From contig RAYF01000046.1 in assembly GCA_003611745.1 (NCBI GenBank), forward strand, positions 1-51,355: a stretch of DNA of 51,355 bases. Reading direction: 5' to 3'. Under the pieces are notes generated by a model that did not search any database, was not told the origin of the DNA, and saw nothing but the letters and a program-made list of their open reading frames with translations. The stretch is from a bacterium D16-36. Its GTDB lineage: Bacteria; Bacillota; Clostridia; Lachnospirales; Lachnospiraceae. Positions 10,079 through 18,602 of this stretch are shown here, piece by piece. Numbering within the stretch: position 1 is the first letter of the stretch; every line of letters begins with the position of its first letter. Made by a program: the position numbers and the translations under genes.

Positions 10079-11788
10079 ATGGTTGTGACACAAAATATAG
10101 AAGCGAATTTTACGAAAAGGCAGATTGGCATTAAAAATAAGGCATTGAGCAGAAATACGGAAAAACTTGCATCGGGTTACAGGATAAACCGTGCGGCAGA
10201 CGATGCGTCAGGCCTTGCTATTTCGGAAGGGATGAGAGGGCAGGTGCGGGGACTTAACCGGAGTGCTTTGAATACGGACGAGGGGACGTCTTTCTGCCAG
10301 ATAGCAGATGGCGCGATGCAGGAGATAGAAAATATCGTGCACCGTATGAGGGAATTGGCCGTACAGGCTGCGGATGATGTCAATACACCGCAGGACAGGC
10401 AGATGATCCAGTATGAGATTGAGCAGTTGGTTACAGAAGTAGACCATATAACAAATTATACAGAGTACAATACTTTAAAAGTATTTTCTGACAATGCGCT
10501 GGACATTAATGGCAAAGATTATGGATTGAGCAAGGTACTTGGAAAGAACAATGTCTATCAGGGACAGTACATGGATTCTCCTGTGTCTTTCACAAATGGC
10601 GGATGGAATAATACAGGTACGCCTGCTACGATTGTCAGATATGGTGTATCTGTCAATGGCGGAGCGAATCAGAACATATATAATGTTGTTTCTTATATGC
10701 AGCAGGAGTATGGCGTTACAATTCAAAATACATCTGCCGGCAATGTAAATACCATGACAATGTATTCTGCAGATGGAAAATCTGAAATCTCCCTGCAGTA
10801 TAACCAGATTAAGCCGGATGGGACAAGACTGTTAAATACGATAACGGTAAATACGTATGACAGTGTACTTCCAAATCCGGCAGCGAACCTGACAGAGACA
10901 AGAAAGCTAACAGGATCCTGCTCGGCAATGGGTTCAACAGGGTTAGGCGGCACACAGTTTTATGGTTCCTGGGTGGATTTTGATGGCCTTGGGACTACTT
11001 ACCGCCTGAGTGATCTGGAGGGGCTTGGCTTTAATACGGGATGCACCCACTGCAGTGGGCAGAAGCGGTACAATGTCGAATTTACACTGCAGCCGTGCAA
11101 TACAACGAATTCATCGGGAGTTAATTATACTTTTACAACAAACAAGACAGCAAGTAACATTTTTAACACGTTGAAGGTAAATATTGCCGGATGTACATCG
11201 GGGGCAGACATCGTCGGGCGCATTATGAGCGCTGCAAATTCTGAGTCAGCTTTTACGAATCATTATATCCAGTTTGCGTACCACAATAGCGATCCTTCAA
11301 AATTATATATGTATGATGATGAAGCAGGCAGCAGAACCAGTATGTTTGAGCCAGCGGTGCGGACAGAAGGTGGATTGCAGATTGAAACTGGTAAAAGGCT
11401 GAATATACAGGTGGGAAGCAATTCGGATCAGTTTGTTACGATAGACGTACCTTACCTGAACGCATCAATGTTGGGGATATCTATGGTAAACCTAACGAAG
11501 AGGGAGTCAGCGGAAAATGCCATTTCTGTGTGCGATGGCGCCATTGACATTCTGAATCAGGAACGATCCCGTATGGGTTCTATGGTTGTCCGCCTCTCCC
11601 ATGCGTACGACAATGTGAAAAATGCCGGGGAAAATATGCAGTCATCAGAATCCCTCGTCCGCGATCTGGATATGGCAGATGAGCTGGTGAAACATTCTGC
11701 AAACAATATTATTTTACAGGCGGCACAGTCCATGCTCAGCCAGGCAAACAGTTCAAAGGACGGTGTTATGGCGCTTTTTCGTGAATAG
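10079..11788 (+). CDS. Flagellin with a large central insert domain
   Basis: The filament subunit, 569 residues. The N-terminal D0/D1 region (residues 1-140) has the signatures LASGYRINRAADDASGLAIS and MRGQVRGLNRS; the C-terminal region (about 475-569) has NAGENMQSSESLVRDLDMA and ILQAAQSMLSQAN. Between them is a roughly 330-residue variable domain containing Cys-Thr-His-Cys at 322-325, plus further cysteines, which is unusual for classical flagellins but matches an insert domain I recall from Lachnospiraceae flagellins. The start at 10079 follows AAGGAGGGATTTGTA. A sigma-D-type promoter precedes it. It may be one of several flagellin genes. Confidence 0.93.
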   Translation: MVVTQNIEANFTKRQIGIKNKALSRNTEKLASGYRINRAADDASGLAISEGMRGQVRGLNRSALNTDEGTSFCQIADGAMQEIENIVHRMRELAVQAADDVNTPQDRQMIQYEIEQLVTEVDHITNYTEYNTLKVFSDNALDINGKDYGLSKVLGKNNVYQGQYMDSPVSFTNGGWNNTGTPATIVRYGVSVNGGANQNIYNVVSYMQQEYGVTIQNTSAGNVNTMTMYSADGKSEISLQYNQIKPDGTRLLNTITVNTYDSVLPNPAANLTETRKLTGSCSAMGSTGLGGTQFYGSWVDFDGLGTTYRLSDLEGLGFNTGCTHCSGQKRYNVEFTLQPCNTTNSSGVNYTFTTNKTASNIFNTLKVNIAGCTSGADIVGRIMSAANSESAFTNHYIQFAYHNSDPSKLYMYDDEAGSRTSMFEPAVRTEGGLQIETGKRLNIQVGSNSDQFVTIDVPYLNASMLGISMVNLTKRESAENAISVCDGAIDILNQERSRMGSMVVRLSHAYDNVKNAGENMQSSESLVRDLDMADELVKHSANNIILQAAQSMLSQANSSKDGVMALFRE

Positions 11789-11894
11789 GCTGTGCATTGG
11801 CTTTGGGGCATATACCGTATTTGGTTCATATAGAAGGGGATTAGGCACGGCAGGAAAATTATTTACCATGCCCTGAACCGGAGTTGGAGGGATT

Positions 11895-13061
11895 ATGGAA
11901 AAGAAAGAGGTATTACTGATTGCGGGTAATTACCCGCATACCCTGATGCAGCATATGAATACACTGGTTAAAGAGAGGGGGCGTGCCATTTTATGGGACG
12001 CTTCCTTTGTGCAGTTGTTTGAAGGCAGGTTTCCGGAATTTGCTCAGGAATCCTATCTGCTGAATGAAGCATATGCCCTGAAAATACCGGAACGTTTCCA
12101 GAAAGCGGACCGGCAGGCGGCATGGTCAAAAAGAGTCTGTATTACACAGTCTCTTTTTGTTTTAGTGCAGAAAATGAAAGAATACGAGGCAGTTATGGTC
12201 GTAGAAAGTTTTCTGTGCCTGCTGGGATGGGATATTCAGGTTTCTGTAGAGAGAAAGTGGGAGGCGGCTGAGGAGGACAGGGCACATTTTCATGAGGCAG
12301 AGTACCGGAAGGCATCTGGCCATATCGATCTGGAGCGAAGGGCAAAGGAGCAGATTGGAAAGGCAGGGCAGGATGGACCGGACGGCAGTGCGCCGCAGGA
12401 GGGCATAGGGCAGAGCGGGTTAAAGGAACCTTTCCCTTCCGGGCAGGCGGGGGACGTATCGGAGTATGCTTCCGGAAGCGGAGGGAGAAACGTGCCAGAA
12501 GGCAGGGAGGACAGCCTGTCTGGGGCAGGAGGAGTGGCTTCTGCCGGGGACGGCACCGGGCTGCCGGAACATGCAGCGCTGTCAGGGGATGGCGCAGAAT
12601 CTGCTGCTGACAGGGCAGTAAAGTTTATGGAACAGATGAATATGTCTATGCGCAGGGAGGTTAAACGGGCGAAAAAGGGCAATGCAGATTCCCAGCAGAA
12701 GCTTGGGGGGTTCTACTGCGAGGAGGGGACAAACCATCTGGATTACAAAGAGGCGGTGTATTGGTACCAGTTATCTGCCGGACAGGGCAATTATAAGTCG
12801 CAGATGGAGTTAGGGCGTATCTTTGACAGCGGAAAGATAGAAGATGCCGGCAGCAAGGCGCAGGGGCTTTACTGGTACCATAAGCTGGCGGAGGAAGGCT
12901 TCCCGACGGCGCAGTGTATCCTTGGGGCAAAATACCTGTGGGGCGATGGGCTGCAGGAAAATAAAAGGGAGGCAGTTTACTGGTTTAAAAAGGCGGCAGC
13001 ACAGGGGCATGAGGAAGCGAAGGGGTATTTATCCTCTTTAATCCAGATGGGGGAACGGTAA
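11895..13061 (+). CDS. Sel1-repeat protein with an unknown N-terminal domain
   Basis: A 388-residue cytoplasmic protein in three parts. Residues 1-125 form a folded domain I do not recognise (begins MEKKEVLLIAGNYPHTLMQH). Residues about 130-245 are a Gly/Ser/Glu-rich linker. Residues about 258-385 contain three or four Sel1-like TPR units (YKEAVYWYQLSAGQGNYKSQ, LYWYHKLAEEGFPTAQ, REAVYWFKKAAAQGHEEAK). Sel1 repeats usually mediate protein-protein contacts. The ATG follows GGAGGGATT. The next gene starts one base after the stop, implying one operon. Its position after flagellin is suggestive only. Confidence 0.8.
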   Translation: MEKKEVLLIAGNYPHTLMQHMNTLVKERGRAILWDASFVQLFEGRFPEFAQESYLLNEAYALKIPERFQKADRQAAWSKRVCITQSLFVLVQKMKEYEAVMVVESFLCLLGWDIQVSVERKWEAAEEDRAHFHEAEYRKASGHIDLERRAKEQIGKAGQDGPDGSAPQEGIGQSGLKEPFPSGQAGDVSEYASGSGGRNVPEGREDSLSGAGGVASAGDGTGLPEHAALSGDGAESAADRAVKFMEQMNMSMRREVKRAKKGNADSQQKLGGFYCEEGTNHLDYKEAVYWYQLSAGQGNYKSQMELGRIFDSGKIEDAGSKAQGLYWYHKLAEEGFPTAQCILGAKYLWGDGLQENKREAVYWFKKAAAQGHEEAKGYLSSLIQMGER

Positions 13062-13062
13062 A

Positions 13063-14220
13063 ATGAAGATGTTATATCAGAAATTAGGGGCGGGTATTCT
13101 TTTGACAGCAGCCTTTCTGGTACTTTTCGCAGGAACCCTCTGCTTGGGGGAGGGCCTGCAGGAGGGCGGAGAACGCATTTTAATGCGCAGGGATGGCAGG
13201 CATACAGAGCAGGCAGAACAACTGCACGCCCTAAAAGTGCTGGATGCTTCCGATATGCAGGGAATAAAGGCACTGATGCATCAAGTCATAGATGAGGTGT
13301 TTTTGTACGGGGGGCTTGACGGGGATATGGAGCCATTTCTTCTCTCCGCCGAGAAAGATGTGTTAAAGGTACAGTATCAGGTTAATATTAACCGCCCTGA
13401 CAGCTTTTTAAAGCTGACTGGGGATTATTCTGCAATTATTCTGGCATTAGTGCCAGACATCAGGCAGGTTGAATGGACATATCCGGAAATACAGGCCGGG
13501 GGCAGATTTGAAACGAAAACATTGAAATATAACTGGAAAATGATGCAGAAGGATGATTTTATTGATGGTGATATCTGTAAGATAACAAAAAGGGCTGCCG
13601 CAGAAAATTTTGGCGCCAGCGCGGCCGACCTGCAGTTTTTATTAGAACATTTTGCCTATTATGAAAAAGGGAAACTTTCATCAGAACGGGAAACTGCCCC
13701 TGACATTGACAGGCAGAAGATTCAGGAGGAGCTTTTTGCCCTGCCGGATTCCTATGAGAAGGCGGCGAAATGTGAAGGAATCTATGTCAGCGCGGATGGT
13801 GCATTTTCGAGGGAAGATTACAACCGCGGCGTGTGGGATGAATTTTATCAGAGAGTGAAGAATGGAAAAGAAGCGTCTGTTATAATAGGAAATTACAATA
13901 GCCTGGAGAATGCCCTGCCGGAGCAGGCAGGTTCCGTATATTACAGTTATGTCTGTTATGATGGGCAGGGATATTATGTTTTGTATGATTTCGTGGACGC
14001 AGATGGCATGCATGATTTTGATACAGAGGTAGAGCAGGGAAAGTACCTGTTAAAAAGTGGGATGAAAGAAGGGGGCTCCCAGACGGATGTATATTATCTG
14101 ACGGATGATGCTTCGGTGAGCTGGAGGGATGTGCTGTATTCTTCCCTTTATGCAGGCGTGAATGAGTGTACGCCCGCACAGCCGGCCAGAGCAGCGCAGA
14201 TTGTGTTATTGTCTGCTTGA
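13063..14220 (+). CDS. Membrane-anchored extracytoplasmic protein of unknown function
   Basis: A 385-residue protein with a single N-terminal hydrophobic helix (about residues 8-28) and a long hydrophilic remainder, so probably anchored and exposed outside. The segment WDEFYQRVKNGKEASVIIGNY...YVCYDGQGYYVLYDF (near residues 255-315) resembles DUF4362-type domains, and the preceding part may be a related fold; this is a tentative match. It is coupled to the Sel1 gene (start one base after its stop). A role with the Sel1 protein is inferred from adjacency only. Confidence 0.7.
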   Translation: MKMLYQKLGAGILLTAAFLVLFAGTLCLGEGLQEGGERILMRRDGRHTEQAEQLHALKVLDASDMQGIKALMHQVIDEVFLYGGLDGDMEPFLLSAEKDVLKVQYQVNINRPDSFLKLTGDYSAIILALVPDIRQVEWTYPEIQAGGRFETKTLKYNWKMMQKDDFIDGDICKITKRAAAENFGASAADLQFLLEHFAYYEKGKLSSERETAPDIDRQKIQEELFALPDSYEKAAKCEGIYVSADGAFSREDYNRGVWDEFYQRVKNGKEASVIIGNYNSLENALPEQAGSVYYSYVCYDGQGYYVLYDFVDADGMHDFDTEVEQGKYLLKSGMKEGGSQTDVYYLTDDASVSWRDVLYSSLYAGVNECTPAQPARAAQIVLLSA

Positions 14221-14381
14221 CTTCTGTGCAGGAATGATCCAGATGCTTGAATTTGCAGCAAAAAAATGGTATGCTAAAGGCTGTTAGGAACTGTCATAAA
14301 AATATAAATTTGTTTTGTGGCATCCAACTACACAGGTGGATAATTTTTTTAAATATATCACAATATAAGGATGGTGGGCGG

Positions 14382-15317
14382 ATGAATGAGAAGATTAGTA
14401 TTATTATCCCGGTATATCAGGTGGAGGCATATCTGCCAAAATGCCTGAACAGTGTTATCCGGCAGACATATAAGAACTTGGAAATTATTCTTATTGATGA
14501 CGGGTCAAAAGATCGGTGCGGCAGGATCTGTGATGAATATGCTAAAAGGGATTCACGCATCCGTGTCATCCATAAGGAGAATGCCGGGGTGGCGAATGCG
14601 CGCAATGACGGCATCAAATATGCAACAGGGGATTTTATCAGTTTTATTGACAGCGATGACTGGATTGCAGGCGATGCATATGAAATTCTGTATCAGGGGC
14701 TGAAAAAATATGGTGCCGACTGTGCAGTCGGCGGCTGTGTCAATGTGGTGGAGCGGAATGGGAGATGCGCTGTGCACAGGCAAAGAAAGGCGGGGCATAA
14801 GCCTTCTGCCGTATGTGAAAGCTCTTCCCAGGCGATGAGGCGTGTCCTGCTCAATGGATCTGCGGTCTGGAACCGCCTGTTTAAACGGGAAGTATTTGAT
14901 ACGATCCGTTTTCCGTCTGACAGGATTAACGATGATGAGGTTGTGGCGCTCCATGCATATGCGGAGTGCGAAAAGATTGTATTTCTCGATAAGGATACGT
15001 ATTTTTACCGGATCCGTAAAAACAGTATTACCACTTCGTCTTTTTCACTCAGGAAGATGGATATATATTATAACAGCATGGACAATCTGGCATTTGTGCG
15101 CAAAAACAGGCCGGAATTGACAGAGTGTGCAGAATTTAAGTATTATAAAGCGATGCTGTATTGCTATATGCATTTAAAGGGGATGAAGAAAAGTCCCGAG
15201 TCGGCGATGCCATTAAAGAGGCTGAAACAGGACATAAAGAAGAACCAGCTTATGGCTATGAAAAACCCATATCTTCTGCGCAGATATAAAATGTTTATGA
15301 AATTATGTTCTATCTAA
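14382..15317 (+). CDS. Family 2 glycosyltransferase
   Basis: A 311-residue GT-A fold glycosyltransferase. The nucleotide-binding start ISIIIPVYQVEAYLPKCLNS is at residues 5-24, IDDGSKD at about 38-44, and the metal-binding DSDDW at about 90-94. The C-terminal half is basic and helical, with no clear membrane helix, suggesting a soluble or peripheral enzyme adding a sugar to a surface polysaccharide or protein. Position downstream of flagellin would fit flagellin glycosylation, but this is inference. The ATG at 14382 follows GGATGGTGGGCGG. AGGAACTGT repeat fragments flank the gene on both sides (14284 and 15317). Confidence 0.85.
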   Translation: MNEKISIIIPVYQVEAYLPKCLNSVIRQTYKNLEIILIDDGSKDRCGRICDEYAKRDSRIRVIHKENAGVANARNDGIKYATGDFISFIDSDDWIAGDAYEILYQGLKKYGADCAVGGCVNVVERNGRCAVHRQRKAGHKPSAVCESSSQAMRRVLLNGSAVWNRLFKREVFDTIRFPSDRINDDEVVALHAYAECEKIVFLDKDTYFYRIRKNSITTSSFSLRKMDIYYNSMDNLAFVRKNRPELTECAEFKYYKAMLYCYMHLKGMKKSPESAMPLKRLKQDIKKNQLMAMKNPYLLRRYKMFMKLCSI

Positions 15318-15375
15318 GGAACTGTAATATAAGTGCGAGTTTCTAATAGAATGCAAAAATGGAAGGAGGACCAAT

Positions 15376-16266
15376 ATGTGGTGTCCAAAATGTAAGATAG
15401 AGTACCGGAAAGGAGTTACTGTCTGTGCAGACTGTGGTACAGAACTGGTAGAGCGTGAAAGCGGGTATGGGGTGGATATCTGTGAGATCAAAGACGAGGC
15501 AGCTGCTGATGAAATCGTGGAATTCCTGAGGTATTCCGGCATCGAGGATGTTGAAAAAGAAAAAACAGCAGATGATGGCGGATTTAAAATCTCAGTTCCG
15601 GCAAAATTAGAGCGGAAGGCAGAGAAGTTAGTCCATGGATATCTGATTGCTAAGGAGGAGGAGAAGGAAGAAAGGCCGGAACGGGCATCTGCGGAGGATG
15701 TTTCCGAAACTTTGGAGGAAGACAGGCCTGCCTTGGAGGAAAAAGAGGACGGCGAAGAGGCGCTTTTTTCTGAAGAGACAGAAGATACAACGGAGATACT
15801 GCATACGTCCACCAAAAATGAATATGTTAAAATAGCAGACAAGTACCGGGATATAAAATATTCGGGCATCACATTTATTTTTTTCGGCATTCTTGGCGGC
15901 ATTTATCTGATGCTTTGCAGGTTTGAAGTGATTCCGATTCAGTATAATGTCTTTGTATTCTGGGTGATTGCACTTCTCTTTGCAGGATTTTTTGTTTCCG
16001 GCATTGTGTCAATTGTTAAATCCCAGAAGTTGAAAGGCATGATCCCGGAGGAAGAAAGGAAGATAAAAGATGTATGGGCATGGCTGGGAGAGAACCTCAC
16101 AGAAGAGATGGTGGAAGGCTGGTCAGACAACAGTGTGTCGGAGGGGGAAAATGACCTGTTAATCGCAGCGCATATCCGCCAGATGCTTGTGCATGAGTAC
16201 CCGTCGGAACCAGAGGCATTTCTGGAAATGATAGCAGATGAATATTATGAGAAAAACTATGTATAA
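15376..16266 (+). CDS. Zinc-ribbon membrane protein of unknown function
   Basis: A 296-residue protein. An N-terminal zinc ribbon uses C3, C6, C17 and C20 (CPKC...CADC). A small domain (about 32-95) reads like a DUF2007-type signal-transduction domain, then an acidic Glu-rich linker (about 97-145), two membrane helices (about 160-180 and 190-212) and a helical C-terminus. Domain order suggests cytoplasmic ends with a hairpin anchor. The start follows AAGGAGGACCAAT. The function is unknown. Confidence 0.75.
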   Translation: MWCPKCKIEYRKGVTVCADCGTELVERESGYGVDICEIKDEAAADEIVEFLRYSGIEDVEKEKTADDGGFKISVPAKLERKAEKLVHGYLIAKEEEKEERPERASAEDVSETLEEDRPALEEKEDGEEALFSEETEDTTEILHTSTKNEYVKIADKYRDIKYSGITFIFFGILGGIYLMLCRFEVIPIQYNVFVFWVIALLFAGFFVSGIVSIVKSQKLKGMIPEEERKIKDVWAWLGENLTEEMVEGWSDNSVSEGENDLLIAAHIRQMLVHEYPSEPEAFLEMIADEYYEKNYV

Positions 16267-16297
16267 AAAAGTGTCCGCCAGCGCGGACACCTTTTTA
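16265..16297. terminator. Bidirectional intrinsic terminator
   Basis: GTGTCCGC (16271-16278) and GCGGACAC (16283-16290) pair around a 4-base loop, flanked by A6 on the left and CTTTTT on the right, so it can end transcripts from both converging genes. Confidence 0.92.
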
Positions 16298-17521
16298 AAG
16301 TTCAATGCCATTTTGTTTTAACAACAGCTGTGCGCTCTCTACGGAATCAATGCCTGTTTTATTTTTAATCGGGGCAAATTCTTCCGAGCGTTCCACCTCA
16401 AACGGGAGGCAGGAATCTAACAGCTTAATCAGATCCAAAATCAATGTCTCGAATTTATAGCCGTTTGGTTCTTCCGGCTGGATAAATTCCCCCTGTTCAT
16501 TCAGGCATGGTATCTTTTTTTCAACAATATGGAGCGGAAGCTCCTTGTTTACGACCTTTTCCAGACTGTCAATACGAAAAAGATAATTTAGTATAACGCC
16601 GAAGTTATAGGCAGGCTCACCGTCTTCTGTCATGGTGTCCCTCAAAGAATCTGTCAATTCATAGTATTCTATAATCGAAGGATGCCCATCCTCAAGGCAC
16701 ATCACACCGACTTTTTCATCCGGATGGTTCTTGCGCACCACCTTGGCGCCCGCTTCGCAGTTTCTCTCGATTACAGCGCCGATAAAGCAGGGGTCGGCAA
16801 TCCGCTGCAGTACATTATCTACGGCAAATACATTTAACCATTCAATCCCTTCCTGTTTCATAAAGCCAAGAAGGCCTGCATTGGTGAGGGAAGAAAACCA
16901 GCCGCCGTTGCCGTTTGGCGAGGTGGCAAGTTTTCCCTTGCTCTCTAACAAAATTTTCCCCTCATAATCAGATGCAGGCGCCATGTCCTGCCTGAAAAAG
17001 TGGATATGTTCTTTGTCATAACCGAAATACTGCTGTTCCTCAAAAAATTTTTGCGTGATTTCATGGTTCTTGTCACTAGTCATAATAAAAAGATGAATCC
17101 ATGTCCTGGTTTTATCTACGATATCAAATAGGTTATCCACAATCCGCTGAAAAATATAAACAGGTTTTGTGATACCGATATCATACATGCCTTTCGGGTT
17201 GTCAGAACCAAGCCTTGTGCCCATGCCCCCTGCCAATAGGACTGCGCCGACTTTGCCGGAGCGGATGGCCTCTGTGCCTGTTTCTGTAAAAGCTTCCCTG
17301 CCTGTATTGATTTCATCCAGTGTCATGGCGGCAATCGGTGAGATGGAGCTTTCTTTCTTTGCAGCCTCCTTTTTTCCAATGCGTGTTACTACGGAAAGAT
17401 CTGTCTTTGATATCTGCTGCAGCAGGGCAGCCTGCTCCGCCTCCGGCAGAGTACTGTAATATTTTAACAGGTGTCCTTGGTTATATTTTTCTAATTTCTG
17501 TCTGGCCTCTTCTAAATTCAT
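16295..17521 (-). CDS. UDP-sugar pyrophosphorylase (UDPGP/UAP1-like)
   Basis: A 408-residue nucleotidyltransferase. The UTP-binding motif LAGGMGTRLGSDNPKGMYD starts at residue 96, and GNGGWFSSL and NVFAVDNVLQR follow. The pattern is closest to the eukaryote-like UDPGP family (UDP-N-acetylhexosamine pyrophosphorylase or UDP-glucose pyrophosphorylase), not to bacterial GalU or GlmU. It should join UTP and a sugar-1-phosphate to give a UDP-sugar for envelope polymers; the sugar cannot be read from the sequence. The start at 17521 is preceded by AAAGGGGTTTACC; a longer reading would run into the leader hairpins. Confidence 0.85.
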   Translation of the reverse strand: MNLEEARQKLEKYNQGHLLKYYSTLPEAEQAALLQQISKTDLSVVTRIGKKEAAKKESSISPIAAMTLDEINTGREAFTETGTEAIRSGKVGAVLLAGGMGTRLGSDNPKGMYDIGITKPVYIFQRIVDNLFDIVDKTRTWIHLFIMTSDKNHEITQKFFEEQQYFGYDKEHIHFFRQDMAPASDYEGKILLESKGKLATSPNGNGGWFSSLTNAGLLGFMKQEGIEWLNVFAVDNVLQRIADPCFIGAVIERNCEAGAKVVRKNHPDEKVGVMCLEDGHPSIIEYYELTDSLRDTMTEDGEPAYNFGVILNYLFRIDSLEKVVNKELPLHIVEKKIPCLNEQGEFIQPEEPNGYKFETLILDLIKLLDSCLPFEVERSEEFAPIKNKTGIDSVESAQLLLKQNGIEL

Positions 17522-17675
17522 GGTAAACCCCTTTCTTTTTAATTGTAGGAAAGTTCCCGATGTGTAGCGGACAAGGAACGCGGAGCGTTCCTGCAGCAAG
17601 AATTACTTCGTAATTCCTGCTAGGGCACAAGCAAAATCTGTGGCCTTTTTGTCCCAAATATGGAATTTCGTGTAT
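17522..17675 (-). promoter_or_regulatory. 5' leader of the UDP-sugar pyrophosphorylase with two tandem hairpins
   Basis: No gene. On the transcribed strand two tight stem-loops follow each other: arms 17596-17606/17610-17620 (10 of 11 pairs, 3-base loop) and 17574-17581/17585-17592 (8 of 8 pairs, 3-base loop). They may be regulatory or repeat-derived; the first contains ATTACTTCG like the dispersed repeat at 4785. Confidence 0.45.
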
Positions 17676-17704
17676 ATTATAAAGGATAATGGTGCGTTCG
17701 GCAA
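17676..17704 (-). promoter_or_regulatory. Sigma-A promoter for the UDP-sugar pyrophosphorylase gene
   Basis: Read on the minus strand: TTGCCG (-35, 17699-17704), 17 bases, TATAAT (-10, 17676-17681). This predicts a leader of about 150 bases. The rest of the gap to 17904 holds inverted repeats around 17750-17810 and no gene. Confidence 0.8.
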
Positions 17705-17904
17705 CTAAAAATTGATTTCCATAAACGCAAGCTTGCCTGCCTGTACAGAATAGAGTATACTATATTTAGGGCTTCTTAGTATATGTCGAAATACTATATT
17801 AGAAGCAGTTACGGAACTGTATTTTAATAGACAGAAAAGTTCTCGTTTTGTGGATGTATGTTTGTGATAATAGAGCAATCTTTTAGAAGAGGGGAGTGAA
17901 CGCT

Positions 17905-18576
17905 ATGTTTCGCAATGAAAAGAAAGCGCAGGAGATAGAGGCGGAGGAGAGGTATTTAAAGGCATTGCGGAAGGTCAAGGTACCTATGCTGACACTGGAT
18001 GCCAGATGGCACCAGCTTTTTCCGGAGCATTTGAAGACAAGGCAGTTATCAAAACTTGAGAAGGAGTTAAATAAGCTGATTAAGCAGCAGGGGCAGGCAG
18101 CCAATGATATCAAGGAGTATGAAAAAGCCAGAAAAGTGCTGATGAATAATATCTTAAATAATATGACTGACGGGCAGGAGAGTGACAGCCTGCTTCGCAG
18201 GAAGAAGCAGGAGAAGAACCAGCAGCTTCTGGATGAACTGAACGATAAAATTGAGGAAGCGAAAGCCCTGCAGAGGCGTATTCCGAGGGACATTGATTTT
18301 GCAAACCAGGAGCTTCTGATTGAAAGTATGCGTATCTGCTATGAGACTTTGATCGCCAATACAAGGGATATTGAATGGGAAGAGGAATGGATCCGAAAAA
18401 CAAGGGAGGAGTTAAAGGAGCACATTCTGGTAAAACAGGGGAAAGAGATCCGCAATACGGAGACATATAAATTTATGCACGACCTGCTTGGGGCAAAGAT
18501 TGTAGAGATTTTTGACAGGGACCACAAGGTATGGAAAGGCGATATCAGCAAGGAACATAAGGCGGATGATAATTAG
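17905..18576 (+). CDS. Coiled-coil protein of unknown function
   Basis: A 223-residue, highly charged, almost wholly helical protein with heptad-like stretches (residues about 45-130 and 160-200) and no signal peptide or membrane helix. The ATG at 17905 follows GGGGAGTGAACGCT; an in-frame GTG at 17896 overlaps the ribosome-binding site. It lies 26 bases before nnr and is probably co-transcribed. I do not recognise the family. Confidence 0.7.
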   Translation: MFRNEKKAQEIEAEERYLKALRKVKVPMLTLDARWHQLFPEHLKTRQLSKLEKELNKLIKQQGQAANDIKEYEKARKVLMNNILNNMTDGQESDSLLRRKKQEKNQQLLDELNDKIEEAKALQRRIPRDIDFANQELLIESMRICYETLIANTRDIEWEEEWIRKTREELKEHILVKQGKEIRNTETYKFMHDLLGAKIVEIFDRDHKVWKGDISKEHKADDN

Positions 18577-18602
18577 GACATAATGAGATTGGAGGGATTT
18601 TT

